Source: Candidatus Micrarchaeum sp. (GTDB lineage: Archaea > SpSt-1190 > DYHY01). From it: a stretch of DNA of 5,355 nucleotides. Under the pieces are notes generated by a model. That model ran no database searches, had not been told where the DNA came from, and saw only the letters and a list, made by a program, of their open reading frames with translations. The DNA lies in NCBI GenBank assembly GCA_020723935.1, contig DYHY01000037.1:1-5355 (forward strand). Reading direction: 5' to 3'. The translations under genes were made by a program, and so were the position numbers. This document shows positions 1 through 5,355 of the stretch, piece by piece (positions within the stretch are counted from its first letter, which is position 1; each line of letters opens with the position of its first letter).

Positions 1-478
1 TCGGGTTGTTGAATATGAACTCGGTGTTCCTGAAGATCTTGGGCTCCTGGCCGAAGAGGTCCTTCATCGCGCCGCGGTGCTCCCTTACTTGTTCGGTGAA
101 CTCGCTCCTGTCTGTCCCGTAGAGGCTCGAGAGCGAGTGGTAGTACGTCTCGTCGATGAACTCCACCTGGCCCGTCTGCCCCAGCTTCTTGAAGTTCTCC
201 AGGACGTCGGGGCGGAACTCCTTTGCCTGCTCAATGAAGGTGCCCGTCAGGCTGAATGCTATCTTGAACTTCTTCTTGTATTCGTCAAGGAGCCGCAGGA
301 GCAGGTCCGTCGCGGGCAGGTAGCACTTCTTTGAGACCTTGTCGAAGGTGTACTTGTTCGTCTGCGTGTCGAAATAGTGTTTCCTCAGCTCGGAGTTCTT
401 TATCCTCTGCGGGAGGTGGTCGAGCCATCCGACCCTTATGGGCTGGTGGACCTCGAATTCCAGGGAAACTGAGACCAT
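1..478 (-). CDS. GH57 alpha-amylase, N-terminal 159 residues (3' end beyond the window)
   Basis: This is the start of a glycoside hydrolase family 57 enzyme, probably a cytoplasmic alpha-amylase cutting alpha-1,4 bonds of glycogen or maltodextrins. Translation begins MVSVSLEFEVHQPIRVGWL. The HQP of GH57 conserved region 1 is at residues 11-13. GQVEF (103-107) followed by ETYYHSL (110-116) matches conserved region 2 and its neighbourhood. EHR (133-135) and FRNTE (149-153) are typical of the amylase-type subgroup. The catalytic Glu and Asp lie further on and cannot be checked. The ATG at 478 is chosen because GGAGG sits 8 bases upstream and the family homology begins within about six residues. 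It is the third gene of the glycogen cluster, 46 bases after the debranching enzyme. GH57 also includes 4-alpha-glucanotransferases and branching enzymes; the YYHSL block favours amylase, but the exact activity is inferred. Confidence 0.9.
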   Translation of the reverse strand, partial: MVSVSLEFEVHQPIRVGWLDHLPQRIKNSELRKHYFDTQTNKYTFDKVSKKCYLPATDLLLRLLDEYKKKFKIAFSLTGTFIEQAKEFRPDVLENFKKLGQTGQVEFIDETYYHSLSSLYGTDRSEFTEQVREHRGAMKDLFGQEPKIFRNTEFIFNNP

Positions 479-481
479 TGC

Positions 482-500
482 CCCGCCCTCCCGCGGCGGG
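482..500 (-). promoter_or_regulatory. Ribosome binding site of the GH57 gene inside a small GC hairpin
   Basis: Read on the minus strand, CCCGCC (500-495) and GGCGGG (487-482) are perfect 6-base arms around a 7-base loop. The Shine-Dalgarno-like GGAGG (491-487) starts in the loop and runs into the 3' arm, 8 bases before the ATG at 478. The binding site is clear. The hairpin could limit ribosome access, but this is a GC-rich region where short inverted repeats arise by chance, so a regulatory role is inference. No U tract follows, so it is not an intrinsic terminator. Confidence 0.4.
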
Positions 501-502
501 CG

Positions 503-511
503 TTTAAAATA
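503..511 (-). promoter_or_regulatory. Possible internal TATA box ahead of the GH57 gene
   Basis: TATTTTAAA on the minus strand stands out as an AT-rich island in GC-rich DNA, centred about 29 bases upstream of the GH57 ATG. That spacing would give a nearly leaderless transcript, which conflicts with the good Shine-Dalgarno sequence just before the ATG. It may therefore be only the AT-rich tail of the intergenic gap. If active, it would let the amylase be made independently of the two upstream genes. Confidence 0.25.
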
Positions 512-524
512 CCGATTTGAAACC

Positions 525-2546
525 TTATTGCGGCCTTCCGGCGAGAGTCCATTCTATTCTCACGTTGCCCTTCCCCTTCACGAGGACCGGCCTGTTCCCC
601 GGGACGACGTGGCCGCCGGCGAAGACTTTGTCCGTCCCTCTGGGTGGGAAGAATCGCAGGGAGTTCCTCCTGAGGCCCGAGACGTCCAGGTAGTGCCTTC
701 CGGAGGACGTGCGCTCCAGGAAGACCTCGAGCCTGTCGCCGTTCGCGCGCAGGTCCTTCCTCCGCACGTTGGAGAAGTCCCGCGGGAGCGCGGGGGAGAA
801 CTCCACCACGCTCTCGTGCGCAAGCGGCCTCATCCCTAGGATCCCGTCGTCGAATATGCGCGGAAGGAGGCAGACGCTCCAGGCCTGGTTCACCGCGCCC
901 TGCGGGTTGCCCTGCCCGTCGTAGACCTCGTCGAGGGCCTCCGCGCACCGCCTCCCGAAGTTCCTCTTGAGGATCCTGAGGTACTTCATCCCGGCTTCCG
1001 CGCGCCCGGCTCTGAACTCCGCTATCGACATGAGGGCTGTGAGGAGGTTCCAGACTGCGCCGGTGTGGTAGCCGTCCCCCGCGCCGTAGTTGGTGTTGCG
1101 CGCGGAGGCGGTGGTTATCCCCCACTGCCGCGTGAACTCGTCGGACTCGAGGACCGCCAGGCTCGCCGCCGCCCTCGCGGGCGAGACGGAGGAGTTGGCG
1201 AGCGCGAAGAGGATGTTTGAGGATTTCAGGTTCTCGCTGGGGCCCCCGACGCAGTCCAGGAAATAGCCCCACTCCTCCTTCCAGAGGAGGTTTTCGGCGC
1301 GGCGCAGTATCCCCTCGCCCTTGGCGCAGAGCTCCTCGCTCCCGTGCAGGCGGCCCAGACTCCTGATCGCCTCGCCCCAGAGGAACTGCACCTCGCAGGC
1401 CCTGCCAGTCCTTTCTATGGAATCCATCCACGTCGTGGAGTGCGGGAGCGGCTCGAAGACCGAGCCCCTGTCCGTCTCCGAGAGGCCGTCCTTGTCCACG
1501 TCCGTCCTGTTGAAGAACGAGGCCGCGAGGAGCGCCTCCTTGGAGAGGAAGCCGCGCTCGCCGGAGAAGGAGCAGTAGTCGTGCAGCGCGAGGAGCCAGA
1601 GGGGCGTAGCGTCAGCGCTCGCGTAGTCGGGCGCATCGGAGACGATGTTGGGGATGCAGCCGTCCTCCCTCTGGACGGCGGCGATCGCCGAGAGGATCCT
1701 CGAAGCGTCCTCGAAGAGCCCGAGGCGCACGAGGCCCGGGACGCTCAGGCACGCGTCCCTCGTCCAGAAGTCCAGGAAATACGGATGGCCCGCGGCGAAG
1801 CCCAGCGTCCCTGCCGGGGTGTCCTGGAGGAACGTCCTCATCTGCGAGACCGCGTGCGAGAAGAAGCCGGAGACCTCCGGGTCCGAGAACCTGTAGAGAT
1901 CCTGCGCCCTGGGGAATTCCTGCCTGGCTGCCCTAGGCGGCAGGGGGACGAGGAAGCCGGCCTCGGAAAGATCCGCGGAGCTTTCCAGGATCACCGAGAA
2001 GCAGTCCTCCTCCTCCTCGTGGAAGTATTTCCAGCCGAGGGCGTCCGCCGCGTTCCCGGGCCGGTGCGTCCTCTTCGCGGTCTCCCGTATCTCGAATCCG
2101 TCGAGGCCCCGGACCTCCGCGGAGCGCCCGCCCTCGCCCTTCGTGCGCACGACGAGCGTCCCGCTCCCGAATGAGGCGACCTCGTATTCGCGGCCCGTGG
2201 CGTTCTCGTGCGAGTCGCGCAGGTCGAAGCATATCTCCATCCCGATCCTCGCGGGCGCGGAAAGCCTGAGGCGCGAGCGGAAGCCCTGCTCCCTCCAGAA
2301 GCCGCACGTCTCCCTGGCAGCCCCGAAGGATATCTCGGCGCGCTGGCTCTCCTGGTCGAGGGAGAAGCCCGCCGACTTGTCCGGCGAGAGCCACTCATCG
2401 CCCGCGCGGAAGGCCCAGTATTCGAGGATCTTCCTCTTCCCCTCCCAGAGGCCCGCCCACTTGGAGCCGAAGGACGAGTCGCAGAACCTGAAGGCGAAGA
2501 GGCGGCCATCCGAAACGACGAAGCAAACGGGTTTCTTTTCATCCAT
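525..2546 (-). CDS. Glycogen debranching enzyme (amylo-alpha-1,6-glucosidase, GH133)
   Basis: This 673-residue protein should hydrolyse alpha-1,6 branch points of glycogen in the cytoplasm. Residues 1 to about 220 look like the beta-rich GDE N-terminal domain. The rest matches the (alpha/alpha)6 amylo-alpha-1,6-glucosidase domain: FWTRD (260-264, in place of the usual WGRD), DGCIPNIVS (295-303), TTWMDS (371-376), CEVQFLW (384-390), YHTGAVW (493-499) and DEVYDG (539-544) followed by QAWSV (554-558). Asp375 and Glu540 sit in blocks that hold the likely catalytic acids of the family. A DxDxDG stretch at 349-354 resembles a calcium loop and is common in related barrels. The ATG at 2546 is chosen because the conserved domain begins there and AGGG lies just upstream. 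A GTG at 2612 in the same frame would add 22 Arg/Glu-rich residues and overlap the synthase stop as GTGA. The stop is TAA at 527-525. Confidence 0.9.
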   Translation of the reverse strand: MDEKKPVCFVVSDGRLFAFRFCDSSFGSKWAGLWEGKRKILEYWAFRAGDEWLSPDKSAGFSLDQESQRAEISFGAARETCGFWREQGFRSRLRLSAPARIGMEICFDLRDSHENATGREYEVASFGSGTLVVRTKGEGGRSAEVRGLDGFEIRETAKRTHRPGNAADALGWKYFHEEEEDCFSVILESSADLSEAGFLVPLPPRAARQEFPRAQDLYRFSDPEVSGFFSHAVSQMRTFLQDTPAGTLGFAAGHPYFLDFWTRDACLSVPGLVRLGLFEDASRILSAIAAVQREDGCIPNIVSDAPDYASADATPLWLLALHDYCSFSGERGFLSKEALLAASFFNRTDVDKDGLSETDRGSVFEPLPHSTTWMDSIERTGRACEVQFLWGEAIRSLGRLHGSEELCAKGEGILRRAENLLWKEEWGYFLDCVGGPSENLKSSNILFALANSSVSPARAAASLAVLESDEFTRQWGITTASARNTNYGAGDGYHTGAVWNLLTALMSIAEFRAGRAEAGMKYLRILKRNFGRRCAEALDEVYDGQGNPQGAVNQAWSVCLLPRIFDDGILGMRPLAHESVVEFSPALPRDFSNVRRKDLRANGDRLEVFLERTSSGRHYLDVSGLRRNSLRFFPPRGTDKVFAGGHVVPGNRPVLVKGKGNVRIEWTLAGRPQ

Positions 2547-2608
2547 TTTTCCCTGGCGCCATGCCCTCTCCTCCGGAAGATCCGGACCCTCCCCGGACCG
2601 CTCCCGCC

Positions 2609-4462
2609 TCACTTCTTCTGCTTGCCCGCGGCGGCGGAGAAGATCGCTCCGAAGCGCTTGGAGAGCGCGATGTCGTAGGCCGCCACGTAGTTCTGTATCT
2701 GGACCTTCCAGTCCAGGACCTTGATCATCCCGCTCGCGTCCTTCTTGAGCGCCGAGAGCTTCTCGTCGCTAGCGGACGCGATGGAATCTATCAGGAGGGT
2801 TATCTGCTTGACTATCTCCTCGTCGGTCTTCCCCTCGGTCTCCACGACCATTATCCCGCGCTCGGATGTGTCGCCGAACTTTACAGTCATGAACTTCCCG
2901 AAGCCCGAGGAGTCTGTCGTTATCGCGATGCTGTTCGCCCTCGCCGCCTCCGCGGGGGTGTAGCCGAAGGGCTCGTAGCGCGACGGGAAGACCCCGATGT
3001 CGGTCGCAGAGACTATCTGCTCGTACTCGGTGTTGAGCAGGCCGTCCCCGGCCTTCAGGTACGTCGGGTAGAAGATCATCTTCACGCGCGAGCCCTTGGA
3101 GTTCGTGAGGCCGTTCTGGCCGAGGCGGTTGAGGACCGCGTCGTTGCCGTAGTTGAGGTCGAAGCAGCACAGCGGCGGCTGCGGGAAGGAGATGAAGTTC
3201 TTCTGGAGCTTGACTAGGTCCTTCCACTTCTTGGGGTCTTTCTCCATCAGCGCGAGGAGGTCGTCCATCGGGATGCGCTTGCCCTCTATTTCGTAGGCGA
3301 GCTCGCGCATCCTGTCCGTCATCAGGAGGTTTTCGGTGATCGTCTTGTTCGGGCCCGAGACGTTGGACGGGACGAAGATGAAGCCGTAGATCGGGCGCGA
3401 GCGCTCCTTCAGCTGCTTGTTGATGACGCCCATCGCGTCTATGAAGAGGTCTATCCCCTTGTTCTCGAACTCGTAGCGGCTCGAGATGTAGACGAAGAGC
3501 GCGTTCTTGGTCCTGGGCCTCTCCTGCGGGAGGAACATCGCGTTTATGAGGTTCTCTATCTCCTCTCTGTTGGATTCGCGCCTCTTGGGGTTCTCGGCCC
3601 ACTCGCTCCCCTCGCCCCCTGCAAAGTTTATCCCGTTGAGCGTCACGACGTCGGGCTTCTTGCCGAGGATGTACTCGACCTCCGCCGCGACCGTGTCGCT
3701 CACCGTCGTGAAGGCGTCCGCGTTCTTGGCGCAGGCGACCTCCATGAGGTGCTTGCCCTCGAGCTTAAACTTGTACGCCTCGTCGGCGGGCGCCACCTTC
3801 CCGCTCCTCAGGCCCGCGTGCACGGTGCGCATGAGGTTCTCGCCGAAGGTCGTCTTGCTCCGCCCGAGGACCGTCGCGTGCGTCGTGAAGACGGTCGCTA
3901 TGTGAGAGTTGGCCTCCTTCAGGTGCAGGAGCGCCGCGCCCGAGATCCACTCGTGGAACTGGCCGACGACGTTCCTGCCCTTGAAGGGCTCCGCCTCCAG
4001 CATGCTCTCGATGAGCTTCCCCACCGCGGTCGCCCACAGGACGTTCTCGCTGAAATCCATCCCCATGAAGAGGGAGTCAATGCCCCACCTCTTCCAGAGG
4101 TTGTATTTTATCGCGTTGAGCGCGCTGTCCTTCCCGCTCCCGTACGGGACCTCGACGTCCCGCCTGCCGTAGTCCCACGCGTCGACGAGTATGAGCTTGG
4201 CGTTCCCGCCCTGGTTCCACCTGCCGTAATGGCAGATTATGCCCTCCTTCCTCAGGGCTTCGAAGACCTGCCAGATCCCCTTGGGCGGGACCTCCTCGTC
4301 CAGCTCGTCCTTGGCCGAGTGCGTGTCGTAATAGCCGAAGAGGAAGTAGGAATCGTCGAAATTCTCTATGGCTGCAGGCGCCTTGGTCTTCAGGACGGTG
4401 TAAATGCCCCCCACCTTCCTTCCGGCCTCGCTCGCAACCTCGAACACGAAATCGGGCTTCAT
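2609..4462 (-). CDS. Glycogen synthase, GT3 family (eukaryotic-type)
   Basis: This 617-residue glycosyltransferase should add glucose from a nucleotide sugar (UDP-glucose in the family) to the non-reducing ends of glycogen. It resembles animal and fungal GYS rather than bacterial GlgA (GT5). Evidence: FEVASEAGRKVGGIYTV at 7-23; QFHEW (168-172); FTTHATVLGR (192-201); FTTVSD (251-256); PDVVTLNGIN (270-279); SRYEFENKGID (328-338), with Arg329 and Lys335 matching the donor-phosphate-binding pair; and YEPFGYTPAE (496-505), holding the E-x7-E pair Glu497/Glu505. The C-terminal LDWK (583-586) and ALSKRF (599-604) align with the eukaryotic tail, but the arginine cluster that binds glucose-6-phosphate or phosphosites is replaced by a Lys-poor, nearly Arg-free stretch. 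The phosphorylated extensions are also absent, so control probably differs. The ATG at 4462 is preferred over a TTG at 4510, which falls between the TATA-like box and the expected transcript start. First gene of the cluster. Confidence 0.93.
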   Translation of the reverse strand: MKPDFVFEVASEAGRKVGGIYTVLKTKAPAAIENFDDSYFLFGYYDTHSAKDELDEEVPPKGIWQVFEALRKEGIICHYGRWNQGGNAKLILVDAWDYGRRDVEVPYGSGKDSALNAIKYNLWKRWGIDSLFMGMDFSENVLWATAVGKLIESMLEAEPFKGRNVVGQFHEWISGAALLHLKEANSHIATVFTTHATVLGRSKTTFGENLMRTVHAGLRSGKVAPADEAYKFKLEGKHLMEVACAKNADAFTTVSDTVAAEVEYILGKKPDVVTLNGINFAGGEGSEWAENPKRRESNREEIENLINAMFLPQERPRTKNALFVYISSRYEFENKGIDLFIDAMGVINKQLKERSRPIYGFIFVPSNVSGPNKTITENLLMTDRMRELAYEIEGKRIPMDDLLALMEKDPKKWKDLVKLQKNFISFPQPPLCCFDLNYGNDAVLNRLGQNGLTNSKGSRVKMIFYPTYLKAGDGLLNTEYEQIVSATDIGVFPSRYEPFGYTPAEAARANSIAITTDSSGFGKFMTVKFGDTSERGIMVVETEGKTDEEIVKQITLLIDSIASASDEKLSALKKDASGMIKVLDWKVQIQNYVAAYDIALSKRFGAIFSAAAGKQKK

Positions 4463-4513
4463 CTTAACGGTTCCAATCCCTCGCCCACCTCTATTAAACG
4501 TTTTTATCAAAAT

Positions 4514-4522
4514 GGTTATAAA
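4514..4522. promoter_or_regulatory. TATA-like element shared by divergent genes
   Basis: GGTTATAAA on the plus strand reads TTTATAACC on the minus strand, and its core TTATAA (4516-4521) is palindromic. For the minus strand it lies about 56 bases before the synthase ATG, which predicts a leader of about 30 bases. For the plus strand it predicts a transcript start near 4545 and a leader of about 19 bases containing GGAG (4547-4550), 13 bases before the ATG at 4564. Alternatives in the same AT-rich stretch are TTTTTATC near 4501 and GCTTTTTAC near 4533; the second would give a leaderless plus-strand transcript. No purine-rich BRE element is obvious on either side. Direct repeats AAGCT at 4521 and 4531, ten bases apart, could be an operator but are short. 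Confidence 0.5.
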
Positions 4523-4563
4523 GCTGTTGTAAGCTTTTTACTACTTGGAGTGACACGAAAACC

Positions 4564-4884
4564 ATGGCCGACATATTCTGGCTGAACAAGGCCGACTTCC
4601 AGCCCGTCGCGAAGGTCAGGAACGCCGCCGATATGACGGAAGCCCTCAAGCACGCGCCCAAGCAGGTCATAGCCCATCACATCACGAAGTCAAAGAACGA
4701 CTTCGTCAACTGGGCGAGGAACGGCCTGAAGGACCAGGACCTCGCGGCGAAGCTTTCGGCGATCCGCCACGACGACCCACAGGCGCTGGAGAAGGTGATA
4801 GCCGCCTTCGCATCCAAGTCAGGGTTCCTCGCGCAGGTGCCCTCCGGCCCCCAGCAGCAGCCTCAGCCCTTCAAGAAGAGATAG
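4564..4884 (+). CDS. Small soluble protein with HH...KNDFxxW...LAxKL motif
   Basis: Hypothetical protein of 106 residues with no signal peptide or membrane segment. Residues 17-64 show a pattern I associate with a short archaeal domain (the DUF5752-like 'yHv..kNDF..W....gd..LA..L' module): VRNAADMTEAL (18-28), His38-His39, KNDFVNW (44-50) and DLAAKL (59-64). The family name is recalled from pattern only, and its biochemical role is not known to me. A helical segment follows (65-85), then a Gln/Pro-rich tail ending in basic FKKR. The ATG at 4564 has GGAG 13 bases upstream, slightly far, and could also be leaderless. It is divergent from the glycogen genes and shares their intergenic region, which hints at but does not prove a link to polysaccharide metabolism. 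It ends in TAG, 22 bases before a GTG that may begin the next gene. Confidence 0.8.
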   Translation: MADIFWLNKADFQPVAKVRNAADMTEALKHAPKQVIAHHITKSKNDFVNWARNGLKDQDLAAKLSAIRHDDPQALEKVIAAFASKSGFLAQVPSGPQQQPQPFKKR

Positions 4885-4906
4885 AAGGGACGCTGCCGCA
4901 AGCACC

Positions 4907-5109
4907 GTGCCCGGACCCAAAGGAGACCCCAAGAAAAGCGCGCGCGGCCTTCCGGCTCCCGTCGCGCCCTCCCCCGGAAAAGGATCCTGGCACTCGCGCT
5001 CCTCGCCTCCCTGGCGATCCTCGCAACCTTCTTCGTCCCGCAGATACTCCCGCGCGCGAGGGACGCCCCCGGCCCTCTGACGCTCGCGATTACGGGCGTA
5101 TGCGTCATC
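4907..5109 (+). other. Probable upstream coding part of the membrane protein, start unclear or frameshifted
   Basis: The frame of the downstream membrane protein stays open back to the TAG at 4882-4884. From about 4981 it encodes RILALALLASLAILATFF (4981-5034), a clear transmembrane helix, then the first half of a second (LTLAITGVCVIVL, 5077-5115). It has no ATG, GTG or TTG before 5110. In the neighbouring frame, GTG at 4907 begins MPGPKGDPKKSARGLPAPV, a plausible hydrophilic N-terminus. One extra base in the CCCCC (4971-4975) or AAAA (4978-4981) tract would join it to the helix and give a protein of about 141 residues. That may reflect a sequencing indel, a real frameshift or programmed -1 slippage. 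A non-standard start (CTG, ATT or ATC) is the alternative. No strong Shine-Dalgarno precedes 4907. Confidence 0.5.
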
Positions 5110-5331
5110 GTGCTCCTCCACTTCGCGGCCCGCTTCCTCATGCCTTCGCCGGCCGTCCCGCGGTCGGCGGCGACCGCATTCCTCCTCTACAACGCGCTCG
5201 TGATCCTGATGAGGTTCGTGCTCTCGCTCTTCGCGATATACGAGGCCAATTCCCGCGGGGCATCCGTGCCGATGGATCTCACCGCTCCCTGGAACCTCAT
5301 CTATAATATCGGCAGAAAGTTTTTAATATAA
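5110..5331 (+). CDS. Small integral membrane protein, C-terminal part with legal start
   Basis: Unrecognised membrane protein of 73 residues if read from GTG 5110, the first usual start in frame. It holds the tail of one hydrophobic helix (LLHFAARFLM, residues 2-11), a short Pro/Ser turn, a long hydrophobic segment at about 20-44 containing YNALVILMRFVLSLFAIY, and a polar tail ending NIGRKFLI before TAA. The start at 5110 cuts a helix in half and lacks a ribosome binding site, so the true gene almost certainly begins upstream and has three transmembrane segments in all. It follows the 106-residue gene on the same strand and may be co-transcribed with it. I know of no function and see no catalytic motif. 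Confidence 0.55.
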   Translation: MLLHFAARFLMPSPAVPRSAATAFLLYNALVILMRFVLSLFAIYEANSRGASVPMDLTAPWNLIYNIGRKFLI

Positions 5332-5333
5332 AT
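5319..5333 (+). promoter_or_regulatory. AT-rich TATA-like stretch at window end
   Basis: TTTTTAATATAAATT overlaps the stop codon of the membrane protein and is followed by a T-rich run (ACTTTCTTATTTG). It resembles an archaeal TATA box that could drive a gene starting just beyond the window; the last bases, TTGAGG, could be that gene's ribosome binding site. The T-rich run could equally be a transcription terminator for the upstream genes. Sequence past 5355 is needed to tell these apart. Confidence 0.3.
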
Positions 5334-5355
5334 TGAACTTTCTTATTTGTTGAGG

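Noticed and set aside
1470-1502. DxDxDG acidic loop in the debrancher as a novel calcium-binding insertion
   Set aside because: Similar DxDGDGL-type loops are common in (alpha/alpha)6-barrel glycosidases, so this is ordinary for the fold.
436-2394. Several long open frames on both strands overlapping the debrancher (for example 436-1431 minus and 1344-2174 plus)
   Set aside because: They are rich in Arg, Gly and Pro, have no recognisable motifs and lie in other frames of a G+C-rich gene whose own frame matches GH133 throughout.
4520-4537. Inverted repeat AAAGC / GCTTT in the divergent region as an operator or terminator
   Set aside because: Five-base arms with an 8-base spacer in an AT-rich stretch are expected by chance and have no supporting context.
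2561-4585. Long plus- and minus-strand frames overlapping the synthase (2561-3217, 2769-3602, 3749-4585)
   Set aside because: The GT3 frame is continuous with family motifs from end to end. The others are low-complexity by-products of biased codon use.
4882-4884. TAG readthrough (or amber-coded pyrrolysine) fusing the 106-residue protein to the membrane protein, which is in the same frame
   Set aside because: The linking segment 4885-4975 reads as an Arg-rich, wrong-frame-like peptide. Open frames of this length arise by chance in G+C-rich DNA, and the GTG 4907 plus one-base slip gives a more natural N-terminus. Not excluded, only less likely.
4819-5141. Minus-strand open frames opposite the membrane protein
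   Set aside because: They are Arg/Gly-rich with no motifs or ribosome sites, while the plus-strand frame shows clear hydrophobic helix periodicity.

Overview
The window is G+C-rich and gene-dense. It looks like archaeal DNA, possibly from a DPANN-type lineage. The reasons are a TATA-like box in the divergent intergenic region, frequent AGG and ATA codons in a G+C-rich background, a GH57 amylase with a GH133 debranching enzyme, and a short NDF-x-x-W protein of a type I associate with archaea. The lineage is inference: GT3 and GH57 enzymes also occur in bacteria.

The minus strand (4462 down to 1) carries a three-gene glycogen cluster. In transcription order it holds a GT3 (eukaryotic-type) glycogen synthase, a GH133 glycogen debranching enzyme (amylo-alpha-1,6-glucosidase) and the first 159 residues of a GH57 alpha-amylase that leaves the window at base 1. 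The gaps are 62 and 46 bases, or a 4-base GTGA overlap if the debrancher uses an upstream GTG, so co-transcription is likely. Synthesis, debranching and chain hydrolysis of an alpha-glucan store would then be made together. No branching enzyme or phosphorylase is visible here.

A divergent intergenic region of about 100 bases (4463-4563) contains a palindromic TATA-like core that could serve both directions. On the plus strand follow a 106-residue soluble protein with a histidine / NDF-x-x-W / LAxKL motif and a Gln/Pro-rich tail, and then a small membrane protein ending at 5331.

The membrane protein is the main oddity. The first usual start codon in its frame (GTG 5110) lies inside a predicted transmembrane helix, and membrane-protein-like sequence continues upstream in the same frame to about 4980. 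A plausible start, GTG 4907, lies in another frame and would join if one base is missing from the CCCCC/AAAA tract near 4971-4981. No RNA genes, CRISPR arrays, insertion sequences or long repeats were seen.
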